Source: Salvia splendens (Eukaryota; Streptophyta; Magnoliopsida; Lamiales; Lamiaceae). From it: 64,000 nt of DNA. Every line of letters begins with the position of its first letter. Within the stretch, counting starts at the first letter, position 1. The position numbers were made by a program, and so were the translations under genes. Below are positions 1 through 10,623 of this stretch, piece by piece. The DNA lies in the NCBI RefSeq assembly GCF_004379255.2, contig NC_056039.1, forward strand, positions 21,465,883-21,529,882. Direction: 5' to 3'. The notes below the pieces were generated by a model. It was not told the origin of the DNA. It ran no database searches and was given only the letters and a program-made list of their open reading frames with translations.

Positions 1-897
1 AAGAAAGAAAATCTAAAGTGATACACGAGCAAACTAAAACGAATTCGCGTTTTTTTATTTCTCCAATTGAACAATACACACTCATACAAGAAAAATACTA
101 AGAACTTGATTTTTTCTAAAAGAATCTATTACATATACTTAAACATTTGTGCCTACAAAATAAAGGTATAAACATGGGAAAGACAAAGGGGGACTCGCTC
201 TCCCTTCGAGCCAGGTCACGCACCACGTCGAGTCCGGAGCGACCTTTGGACCGAGAGATTTTAAACCACGAGATAGGCTATTGCCTCCAAAACCTATAAT
301 ATGAAAACCTGAGTTAAAGCAAGACCAATAGGACAACTAGCAGACTAAGTTAAAAGGGAAAAACCTGCTGCATAACAGAAGGAAACAAATGGAAATGGAA
401 AGTGAGACCTTTTCAGAGAGAGTAGGAGGGACTCACCCAAATGGGGCAGCCGCAGTAGTGCAGCAACCTGCATCCTAGCCTTTGTCCAGCCGGCCTTTCC
501 ACCCCAACGGCTGTAGGTACTCTGCCGAGAATATCAACTACAAATCCCTGCCATTCTTAAGCACCTACCACAAGGAACAAACTCCATAAATAAACCGGAG
601 TACTAAGCACCCACACGGTGCCGAAAGCGGTTAAAGTTGCAGCAAGATAAGAGCAAAGATATAACAGCCATGTTAAGAGCACCAGGTACATCAAGACTTG
701 TCTATAAAAACCCTTCACATTCATGGGATTTTCCTCCCACTCAACTTGACATTTCAGCCACATAACCAACTCAAAGTGTAGGAGTCGAGTGAGTGAAGGA
801 GAGTGTCCAGCAAGAGTATTCTTGCACCGAGGCAGCCACATAGGGAGGAAACAACAAACAAGCGAAAGGGGCTGCGAGGCTAGGGTCAGAGGGATTT

Positions 898-2912
898 TGT
901 CACGATCGCACTTCCTAAGGATAGGAAGCACGGGAAATCATGACTAGTGGGGGAAACAAGAAGCGGGGAAGAAGGGGGAATAATCACCTCAAGGCAAAAC
1001 AACTTCACAAACAAAGAGGGAAAAATTTCATTTAAATCGGTCAACGTTTCAATAAAACCCAAGTCTCAAAGTAAATGATAACAGAGTTCGACAATAATAA
1101 AAATAACAGAGTTTCTTAGTCATTTGATAGCGGAAGCATTTTGAGAGCATAGTTACTACTACGTATGAAGACATAATAATAACTGGACCAGTTCTTGAAA
1201 TCATCACTCAACATTCCTCCGCCTCCCGACCTCGCTCAACCTGCATATAAGGAAAACATATGCAGGGGCTGAGTACTTGATGCACCCAGTGAACTCATGC
1301 CCAAAAACATTCATCGTTAAGATATGTCAAGCCATCATCGTGTGAATCCCGGGTTTTACTTTAAAAGAACCGGGAAGCACAAAAAGTCATTTCCATTAAA
1401 CAGTGTCCGCGCGGACAAACATCATCCCCCATCATATACCATATCTGAACCATCATGTGAAACGAGACTGTGGCCACAATCTCGATCACTGGACCGGCCG
1501 ACCTAGGGGACGGCTCACGATCCCCATCAGTGCACTAGTTTAAGTAGGGCGTAGCCCTAGTTAGCCATTTAAAACCTCCAAAACAAAATAGTGAGCCCAT
1601 CTTCCAATTAATCTATAAAAGCCCAACAACCAAAAGTTCGCCGAGAGCTGCTGCCGCGAAGGGGCTGCGCATGGCGTCGCCGCCAGCCGGGGTCACCGGC
1701 CGCTGCTGCCTCCCGTCGCGTTGCTGCTGCCGCCGCCGCCACCGGGAGCCGTCATCCGCACCGGGAACATCGAGCGCGGCTGTCCGCCGCTGCCCGTCGC
1801 CGGCGGTGACTCCTCCTCCTCCGAAACCACTCCGAAACCGCCCGAAAACACCCCGCAAAGGCTCGCAACACGTTTTATTAACCTAAAGCTAAGTTCTTTC
1901 TAAGTTCCGGTTACTCGCGGCGATCGTTCTACCTAGCTCGGTTATGGAGGATAAAACAAACTATATGCATGCAAAGCTAATAACAACTCATGCTATGAGA
2001 TAGAGAAGGAAGTATACCTCCAAAAAAGAAATGGTTGGACTTGATGGTGAATGGACAAAGATGTGAAAACTTCCCCTCTCGCTTCCTCTCTCGGCTTCTC
2101 TCTCTCGCCACTTCTCCTCCTCTCTTCTCTTTTTTCCTTGCAAAGTGAAAGTGAGGGGGTGGCTTTTGGGGTGTGGGTATTGATGGGGAAGTGGGGAGGT
2201 AAAAAGAAAACCGTCGATCATGGGGGAAAGAAAACCGTCGGTCATGGGGGAGAAAGAAGAAGAAGAAAGAAGAAAAAGGAAGAAAAAGGCTTGGGCTTAA
2301 ATCAATTAAATTCATGCTTGGGCTTGCATGTAGAATTATTTCCTAATGGGCTAAAAAGAAATACAAGCCCAACATAAAAGGGTGATTAGAAAAACAAGTT
2401 GTTCATTTTTAATTGGCTTCAAATTTATTTTGGAGAAACCAAAATAAATTCATACTTTTTATATATTTTTTTTTCGTATTTTCCCTCGTTCATTAAAATT
2501 CACGGTCCTTTATTAGATTTTGCTATCTCGTTCCTCATAGCCAAAAAAAAAAAAATTAAAGTACGAGAAAAACGTACATAATTTATATTTGGTGTTATTC
2601 CAAATATAATATTCAATTGATCGATCCTCGACTTACGCGCGTCGTTGTCCATTAAAATATATATTTTCCTTTCCATTTAATTCATTCGTCTTGCTAATGA
2701 ATAGCAATTTCACCATCGATCTTTCAACGAGACCTTAAACGAGTCTCCATCGTTCATACTTAAAATAACATAAACACATTCTTTTTCCATATTAAACACA
2801 TACACCATATTCTTTTCACATCACAATTATCGAGAGCATAGCATTTCGAAATAATTTTATCAATTATTCCGTTACATAGAATAAATTTCTTATTTAAGGT
2901 ACGGGTGTTACA
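898..2912 (-). mobile_element. Solo LTR of family B with two internal deletions
   Basis: Read on the minus strand, this begins TGTAACACCCGTACC and ends ...GTCGTGACA-like (CGATCGTGACA), the same ends as the B LTRs. It is flanked by a perfect 5-bp duplication, GATTT at 893-897 and 2913-2917, and A's 3' LTR has the single site at about 47705. It is 2015 bp against 2961 bp for the full B LTR. Two blocks are missing, corresponding to about 6236-6546 and 6620-7240 of the 5' B LTR. With no internal region and an intact duplication, the simplest origin is LTR-LTR recombination of a full element, with deletions before or after. Confidence 0.9.
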
Positions 2913-3472
2913 GATTTTTCACCAACCGTTTCAAGAGGTAATACACCTCCGTGTCTCTACCAAGTTGATCTCATATCATCATATAGGGGCCCTAGAACTA
3001 GAAACAATAAACCACTGCCTTTACATCAAGATCATCATCTTAGGTAGTACTCACAGTATAAGAATGCTCAAATTTATACAAGTTCCATTTTAATGACCAA
3101 AACCCCAAACATGCTGCCTCGAAAACTCAAGTAGAGTATTAGCCAAATTCAGACCACTCTCCAAGATAGCATAACTAGTCGGCCTTGCTACCAAATCTGA
3201 GAATGAATAGAACTTTAGATTCAGGTCACATACAAGCTGAGCATAATACTCTAACATCATAAAATAACTATTCAGCAAAAACGGCCTAAAATCGAACAAG
3301 ACCCATTTAACTACTCCAAGTTAACCCCGGTGCTCAAGCAAGTAAAACGAGAGGGAAATGATAGAGACTTAGCTTCGGCCGACGAAGGCGACAACGAGCC
3401 AGACGTCGGTAGGCTGAGGCGGCGCTGAGTAGCGAAAAGGGGGGGAATGACTTGGGTCGGCGTCGACCGAAC

Positions 3473-3996
3473 TAGGACTGGGAAAATATACCGAAATACC
3501 GCACTTACCGTACCGAAAAAATACCGAAAATACCGAATTTTCAGTATACCGTACTTTTCGGTACGGTATGATTCCGTACCGACAGTTTTAGGTACGGTAA
3601 AGGTATGCATTTTGTATATGTCACGGTATACCGTGATTTTTGGTATATACCGTATTTGCGGTATACCGTGTTATTTGCGGTATATACTGTATATACCGCA
3701 AATAGCACGGTATACCGCAAATACGGTATATACCGCAATTGCGGTATATACCGGAAATCACTGTATACCGCGGTATACCGCATATTGCGGTATACCGAAA
3801 TCACGGTATGGTATACCGACAAAAACGGTATGGTAACGGTATCTAAATTTTGATAAACCGATTTTCGGTATATCGCAATTGCGGTATACCGACAAAAGCG
3901 GTACGTTAAAGGTATGGTTTTTGGTTATATCGCACGGTATGGTACGATATGCGGTATGACAATTTCGGCGCGGTATACCGTACCGTTCCAACCCTA
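3473..3996. mobile_element. hAT-like MITE made of CGGTATA/TATACCG repeats
   Basis: This 524-bp insertion is flanked by an exact 8-bp duplication, GACCGAAC at 3465-3472 and 3997-4004. The 3' LTR of A has one diverged copy (GATTGAAC, near 48258). Its ends are imperfect inverted repeats (TAGGACTGGGAA at the left; TAGGGTTGGAAC when the right end is reverse complemented). An 8-bp duplication and TAGGG-type ends are characteristic of the hAT superfamily. The interior is a dense array of TATACCG, CGGTATA and CGGTACGG in both orientations, so it can fold on itself extensively. Open frames on both strands here are a by-product of the repeat. No transposase is present. Confidence 0.85.
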
Positions 3997-4943
3997 GACC
4001 GAACGCCGTAATTCATTACCGAACGGACGATGCGGCTGCAGAGCCGGCAACAGAAGACGCGGCGGAAGAGACTACCGCAGGCGACGCCTCAGCCCATCGT
4101 TGACTCTGCCGCGAGGCAACAGGGGAGTGCCGCCTTTCTGTCCCGAAGAGGAGAGGGCGAGAGATCGATGCACGTTTGGCATCGATTCGTCGGAGACGGT
4201 GGGACGCCTCTGTGAGACGTAACGATGATGGCTGCCCGAGGTGTCGACGGGAGGAAAGGGATAAAAGTAGGAGAGTTATGGTTTGAGCTTGATTTTGGGG
4301 ATTTTTGGGAATGGTAGGGAGAGAGAGACCGACGGACTTGGGGAGTATTTTGGGCCAGTGCAATTTTAATTGGGCCACTCCAAATAAATTTCTTTTGGGC
4401 CATGAATTAAATTTAGTTTAGAGCCTACTTTTAATTCATCGAGCCGCCGTATTAAATGTTATTGGGCCGTAGTCTCTCTTATTTGGATTGGGCCGTGATA
4501 AATAAAGAAAAAAAAAGTTAGTCACGTTAACACCATGTCCAATAAATGATTAAATTGGACTTATATTAATTTTTAAGCAAAGTAAGTAATTTTAAGTTAA
4601 TTAAGTATTTAAATCCAAGAGGATTTAAATTTGAAAATGGACTTATGATAATCTTGAGCCTCTAATTAAAACATCAAATTTGATTTTTAGACCCCCCCTA
4701 ATGTCTTGCCAAAATTAAATAATGGATAGCCGCTATTTAATTTCGCAGAAATAAGCTTAAGATGTTTAGAATTTAACCAGTGCACGAATAATCCGGCGAA
4801 TGCCCAAATAATTAAATCATTTGATTTAATTAATGATTAAAGATTTTATAGATTTAGGAAGAAAGGAAATAGAGATGATCACATGCTTAGGAATGCATAC
4901 ATGCTAGAAATAATTACTTAGGTCTAATTTAAGTATTATTTGT

Positions 4944-7880
4944 TGTAACACCCGTACCTTAAATAAGAAATTTATTCTATGTAACGGAATAATTGATAAA
5001 ATTATTTCGAAATGCTATGCTCTCGATAATTGTGATGTGAAAAGAATATGGTGTATGTGTTTAATATGGAAAAAGAATGTGTTTATGTTATTTTAAGTAT
5101 GAACGATGGAGACTCGTTTAAGGTCTCGTTGAAAGATCGATGGTGAAATTGCTATTCATTAGCAAGACGAATGAATTAAATGGAAAGGAAAATATATGTT
5201 TTAATGGACAACGACGCGCGTAAGTCGAGGATCGATCGAATGAATATTATATTTGGAATAACACCAAATATAAATTATGTACGTTTTTCTCGTACTTTAA
5301 TTTTTTTTTTTGACTATGAGGAACGAGATAGCAAAATCTAATAAAGGACCGTGAATTTTAATGAACGAGGGAAAATACGAAAAAAAAAATATATAAAAAG
5401 TATGAATTTATTTTGGTTTCTCCAAAATAAATTTGAAGCCAATTAAAAATGAACAACTTGTTTTTCTAATCACCCTTTTATGTTGGGCTTGTATTTCTTT
5501 TAGCCCATTAGGAAATAATTCTACATGCAAGCCCAAGCATGAATTTAATTGATTTAAGCCCAAGCCTTTTTCTTCCTTTTTCTTTCTTCTTCTTCTTTCT
5601 CCCCCATGACCGACGGTTTTCTTTCCCCCATGATCGACGGTTTTCTTTTTACCTCCCCACTTCCCCATCAATACCCACACCCCAAAAGCCACCCCCTCAC
5701 TTTCACTTTGCAAGGAAAAAAGAGAAGAGAGGAGGAGAAGTGGCGAGAGAGAGAAGCCGAGAGAGGAAGCGAGAGGGGAAGTTTTCACATCTTTGTCCAT
5801 TCACCATCAAGTACAACCATTTCTTTTTTGGAGGTATACTCCCTTCTCTATCTCAAAGCATGAGTTGTAATTAGCTTTGCATGCATATAGTTTGTTTTAT
5901 CCTCCATAACCGAGCTAGGTAGAATTTAACATAGAACCTTCCGAACGATCGCCGCGAGTAACCGGAACTTAGAAAGAACTTAGCTTTAGGTTAATAAAAC
6001 GTGTTGCGAGCCTTCGCGGGGTGTTTTCGGGCGGTTTCGGAGTGGTTTCGGAGGAGGAGGAGTCGCCGCCGGCGACGGGCAGCGGCGGACAGCCGCGCTC
6101 GACGTTCCCGGTGCGGATGACGGCTCCCGGTGGCGATGGCGGCAGCAGCAACGAGACGGGAGGCAGCAGCGGCCGGTGACCCCGGCTGGCGGCGACGCCA
6201 TGCGCAACCCCTTCGCGGCAGCAGCTCTCGGCGAACTCAGCGACGGCGACGGGCTGAGGACGTCAACTCCTCGACGACGTTGCTGCAGCGGCGATCCCAT
6301 CGATGGCGTCGAGCCGGAGAGAGGGCGACGGCGGCGTACCTTCCGTCGGGAAGGGGCAGTCGACGGGAAGGAAGGAAGAGAAAAAAAAAAACGACGAAGA
6401 GAGGGAGGGAAGAGAGAGAGAGGGTGTGTTGGAGAGGGAGATGTTTTGGGCCTTTGTTTTTTTAGAAAGTAGGCCTTTTATTTTAGAAATGAATTAGGCC
6501 CTTGTTTGTTTAAAGGAAGTGGGCCTATTAAATTAAATGGGATGTTTTGGTTGTTGGGCTTTTATAGATTAATTGGAAGATGGGCTCACTATTTTGTTTT
6601 GGAGGTTTTAAATGGCTAAGGAATTTAAATCTCTCGGCCAGGTAATTAAAGTTCGATCGGGGGAAATTATTTAATTAATTTCCGGAAAAACTTTTTGAAG
6701 GATGAATAATTTAACTAAGTATGAATTAATACTTCTTTTTTTTCCAACGGTGAGTAATTGAGGAAAATTTAAATAAGCGCTTAAATAATTTTTAGAAATT
6801 ATTTTCGATGTGATGGAAAATACGAGGAGCCAACGAAGTAAAGAACGAGCGTAAGCGGCCGACCGGCGTCGCACGCGACGCCTTGGGCGGCCGCCGAATA
6901 ACCGAAAATACACGGAAATCGAGAAAGAAGATTTAAAAGAATTAATTAGACTTCATGCATTCTAACTATCGTTGTCACCGAATTTTGATATGAATTTATG
7001 TATTTTGCGAAAAGGTGGTTCGTACGCTCGTTAAGGTCGGATCGAGAAGTTATAAACGGGAATTTCTAAGCTATCGAGGTGGGCTTTATTTTAAACGTTT
7101 ATTCTTGAATTGATATGTTTAAGGTGTTATAAGGATGTTTCTATAAGTATGTCATGCCGTGTTTATGCTTTGAAACTGCCTATTTGATTGTCTACTAGAA
7201 TGATACTCTACTAGACTTTGATGGTTAACGAATTCGGGTCTAACTAGGGCTACGCCCTACTTAGACTAGTGCACTGATGGGGATCGTGAGCCGTCCCCTA
7301 GGTCGGCCGGTCCAGTGATCGAGATTGTGGCCACAGTCTCGTTTCATATGATGGTTCAGATATGGTATATGATGGGGGATGATGTTTGTCCGCGCGGACA
7401 CTGTTTAATGGAAATGACTTTTTGTGCTTCCCGGTTCTTTTAAAGTAAAACCCGGGATTCACACGATGATGGCTTGACATATCTTAACGATGAATGTTTT
7501 TGGGCATGAGTTCACTGGGTGCATCAAGTACCCAGCCCCTGCATATGTTTTCCTTATATGCAGGTTGAGCGAGGTCGGGAGGCGGAGGAATGTTGAGTGA
7601 TGATTTCAAGAACTGGTCCGGTTATTATTATGTCTTCATACGTAGTAGTAACTATGCTCTCAAAATGCTTCCGCTATCAAATGACTAAGAAACTCTGTTA
7701 TTTTTATTATTGTCGAACTCTGTTATCATTTACTTTGAGACTTGGGTTTTATTGAAACGTTGACCGATTTAAATGAAATTTTTCCCTCTTTGTTTGTGAA
7801 GTTGTTTTGCCTTGAAGTGATTATTCCCCCTTTTTCCCCGCTTCTTGTTTCCCCCACTAGTCATGATTTCCCGTGCTTCC
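4944..7880 (+). repeat. 5' LTR of element B, 3' end truncated
   Basis: It starts TGTAACACCCGTACC and matches 13641-16601 until ...CCGTGCTTCC at 7880. The last ~24 bp found in the 3' LTR and in the solo LTR (TATCCTTAGGAAGTGCGG... to TGACA) are missing. The LTR has a GC-rich block at about 5995-6400 that is open in several frames and looks like untranslated leader or CpG-rich gene sequence rather than a retrotransposon ORF. A segment at about 7500-7570 (CACTGGGTGCATCAAGTACC...) is conserved with A's LTR. A possible TATA box is TTATAAA near 7048. Confidence 0.9.
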
Positions 7881-8180
7881 CGTGCGAAAACCAAAGGACG
7901 ATGAAATGACGAGACAAGGATAAACTACTGAAGTGCGGTTTGCGTTAGATTGAAGGATAGACGAAGTTGCAAAAGTACCACGGTTTTAAAAATACGAAAC
8001 ATCTATCCTTAGATGATAACTAAATAAAAAAAAAGAAGGAATTTTTATGACTTTTTCCTTTGGAAATTGACAGGTATATGCACGGTAACAGGTATGACGT
8101 TCTTTACGCGTTTTGTCTCTTTCTACCTCGCTTATTCTTTTTCTACGATTGGTTGCTAAGGGAACTTACTTTTGGTGTAG
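7881..8180 (+). other. Element B leader without a visible primer-binding site
   Basis: This follows the truncated LTR directly. I looked for TGGTATCAGAGC (tRNA-Met) and other common plant primer sites next to the LTR and found none. The end of the stretch looks intron-like: GACAG/GTATATG at about 8073 could be a donor and TTTTGGTGTAG ending at 8180 an acceptor, directly before an ATG. Nothing else is recognisable. Confidence 0.5.
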
Positions 8181-8864
8181 ATGGCGATCACGATCCACGC
8201 ACCGCTAAGGGGAAGGTACGTCAAGAATGGATTGCGGGCGGTGGAAATGTATCGCGAGTTCGAGAGGGACGCGAGGGCCCCTTTGATATCTTATGTCGCC
8301 GACTACTTGACCTTATGGCGGGATGCTCATGGCTGTGGAGTGAGGCACTATGAGGGAATCAAGAGATTGATTGATGGACTACCGGCACCTTGGAATAGGT
8401 GGGCCGACGAGGCTTCACGGTCATACATCTGGCATAAGCTTCCCGACTACAGCATGCAGGGAGACATGCATGGTTTTGTGAAGGTTCTCTTGGAAGCACT
8501 GGTCGATGCTCGTGGTGGACCGCCACCCTATGCTCCACCTAGGAAGGAGGCGTCCTCATCGAGTCGCAGTCCCTATAGCGAGGGTCGATACGAGAGTGAG
8601 ACGCCGCAACCAAACTGCCCTAAGAGGAGAAGGCTTGGGATGCGTACCTCCGCACCTCCCGCGACGGAAGTCCTTGTGGTTGATGAGTATATCGACGACG
8701 CTACTGATGTGCGGGAGAGTGATGAGGAAGAGGAAGAAGATCCCCTTGAAGACGAGGAGGATCCCATGGAGGATGAGGAAGACCCCGAAGAAGAGCCCCT
8801 TGCGAGAGAGGTTGAAGTTAATAGCGAGGAAGGGGCAAATTATGAGAGAGCTCCCGAGGAGTAG
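8181..8864 (+). CDS. Extra ORF upstream of gag in element B, 227 aa, unknown function
   Basis: This is an uninterrupted ATG-to-TAG frame of 227 codons between the B leader and gag. I do not recognise the family. Residues ~10-115 are mixed charged and hydrophobic with several Trp (around DYLTLWRDAHG and LPAPWNRWADE) and could be helical. A proline/serine linker with basic patches follows (~115-160). The C-terminus is a strongly acidic tract of Glu/Asp/Pro (~175-225). Typical chromoviruses have no ORF here. The start ATG directly follows an AG in a pyrimidine-rich context. The stop overlaps a possible splice donor (GTAGTG at 8861); joining it to the acceptor at 9128 would fuse this frame in phase with gag. 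A degenerate second capsid-like domain is another possibility, but I have no proof. The open frame is secure; its expression is inference. Confidence 0.55.
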   Translation: MAITIHAPLRGRYVKNGLRAVEMYREFERDARAPLISYVADYLTLWRDAHGCGVRHYEGIKRLIDGLPAPWNRWADEASRSYIWHKLPDYSMQGDMHGFVKVLLEALVDARGGPPPYAPPRKEASSSSRSPYSEGRYESETPQPNCPKRRRLGMRTSAPPATEVLVVDEYIDDATDVRESDEEEEEDPLEDEEDPMEDEEDPEEEPLAREVEVNSEEGANYERAPEE

Positions 8865-9128
8865 TGTTCTTTTACTGTTTTGTTAGTTTCGAATGTTTTG
8901 CTTTGACGAACTATGTAGTAGTTTCTTTTGACGTTTGTTTTTCTTCCCTGTTTCAAAGACCTTGTGAAACACGTACTTGTTGGTTTTAAGATAATGAAGT
9001 TTCCGTTGTTTTATCGTTGTGTTCGTTTTACCTCGTTGTGCATGGAAAGTTGTGTTATCGTTTTGGAAAGGTTGTGTGGTGTGGTGATGGTAAAAGTTGG
9101 ATTTTGTACTAACGCATGTGTTGAACAG
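8861..9128 (+). promoter_or_regulatory. Possible intron between the extra ORF and gag of element B
   Basis: GTAGTG at 8861 is a weak donor. TACTAAC at 9107-9113 matches the branch-point consensus, and TTGAACAG ends at 9128. Removing 268 nt joins ...GA to A-ATG, giving a Glu codon followed by the gag Met in the same frame. The alternative is a plain spacer between two separate ORFs. Confidence 0.35.
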
Positions 9129-9129
9129 A

Positions 9130-10623
9130 ATGCCTCCCCGACGTGCCGCAGTTCACCACGAGAATGGGGCAAGCAACGAGACCCAAAGCAGTGTGGGTCC
9201 CGAAGGACAACCACCACCACCACCTCCACCACCGCCACAGCCGGAACGGAACATCGAGAAAGCGTTCCGAAAGGAACGTCCTCCCGTGTTCGATGGAATG
9301 GGAGATCCAACCAAGGCCGAGACCTGGATTCGGGCCATAGAACGCATCTTTAAGTTCTTGAGGTGCACTGACCAGGAGCGCCTATCGTGCGTGACTTATC
9401 AGCTCACTGGATCCGCAGAATACTGGTGGGAGACTAAGCAGCGGACAATGACGCAGGAGCAGTTAGACACTCTGACATGGGAAGACTTTAAGGAGGAACT
9501 GTATGACAAATACATTCCAAGGAGCTACCGTAAGGCAAAGGAGGCCGAGTTCTACAATTTAAAGTAGGGGCGGATGACTGTGACAGAATATGACCGTGCC
9601 CTATGTGACATGTCTCGATATGCACCCGAGCAAGTAAACACCGACGAGAAGATGGCGGAGAAGTTTTGTGCCGGTCTGAGGCACGAAATCAGGATGGCTT
9701 TGGCATGCCATGGCAGACTCTCGTATGCCGAGTCATTATCCCGTGCACTGGACGTAGAGGAAGCGATGCCACGGGAAAGGACGGTTACACCCACTACTCC
9801 AACACCGCCGACCTCACAGCAGAATTTCCGGTATAAGAGGAAATGGGACGGGAACCGCGCACCCTTCGACAACAAGAGGTTCCAGAGTACCCCAAACTCT
9901 TCCCAGGGAAAAGGAAAGCAAGCTGCTCCCTTCCAAAGTGGATATTTCCGTCAGAGAACACCTCCTTGTGCCAAATGTCAGAAGAACCACATGGGAGAGT
10001 GCAGAGTCGGGACCAACGTGTGCTACAAGTGTGGTGGGGTCGGACACTTCGCCAAAGAGTGCCCGAGCAACAACAATACTGGAGGTGGGGGAACGCTGAA
10101 CGGACCTCGAGGGAATCCTACACCACCTCCGCAGCAGCAGCAACGTCGCCAGCCATACCCAACTCAAGCTAGGGCCTATGCCTTGGGACGCAAGCAAGCG
10201 AAAGCCCCACAGGGGGAGCCAAAACAAGATAATCTGGCAGGTATGGGAACATTACTTGACATGCCTGTTGCTATTCTGTTTGATACGGGTGCGTCGCACT
10301 CTTTTATATCGCACTCCTGCGTGAATGCTTTAAGAGTGCCTGTTGATGAACTTGAACATAAGATGAATGTGAACTCACCGGTAGGAGGCCTTGTAGAAAT
10401 TTCACAATCTTGCTCGAACATAGAACTCATGATGGGAGAACTTAGTTTAGTGGCGCACAACTTGCACGTTATGCCGATGGATAATGTGGACATTATTCTG
10501 GGGATGGACTGGCTAGCTGAAAACTATGCCACTATCCGATGCCAAGAGAAGAAAATCTCGTTACAAACCCCGGGGAAGGAGCCCTCTACCTTCCACGGAA
10601 TTTCGATGAATCAACGAACTTAG
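9130..10623 (+). pseudogene. Element B gag-protease, one internal stop
   Basis: The frame starts at ATG 9130 (MPPRRAAV...), with the gag capsid domain (RPPVFDGMGDPTKAETWI, YQLTGSAEYWW) at residues ~50-145. It continues after an in-frame TAG at 9565-9567 through the rest of capsid to a CCHC zinc knuckle (CYKCGGVGHFAKEC, around 10021-10065). An aspartic protease follows, with the active-site motif FDTGASHSF near 10279-10306. The same frame ends at a TAG at 10621-10623, where pol should follow. A run of prolines lies near the N-terminus. Gag forms the particle and binds RNA; the protease would cut the polyprotein. The order and motifs are those of plant Ty3/gypsy chromoviruses. The TAG at 9565 makes it a pseudogene unless read through. 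The upstream extra ORF could extend it at the N-terminus by splicing. Confidence 0.85.

Noticed and set aside
3447..3853. Overlapping open frames of 80-130 codons on both strands rich in Tyr, Arg and Ile
   Set aside because: They are translations of the CGGTATA/TATACCG repeat in the hAT-like MITE; open on both strands because the repeat lacks stops.
5408..6500. Open frames up to 149 codons in the B LTRs (also 1613-2377 and 14174-15231)
   Set aside because: They lie in LTR sequence of GC-rich or purine-biased composition, overlap on both strands, and have no recognisable domain. They recur only because the LTR is repeated.
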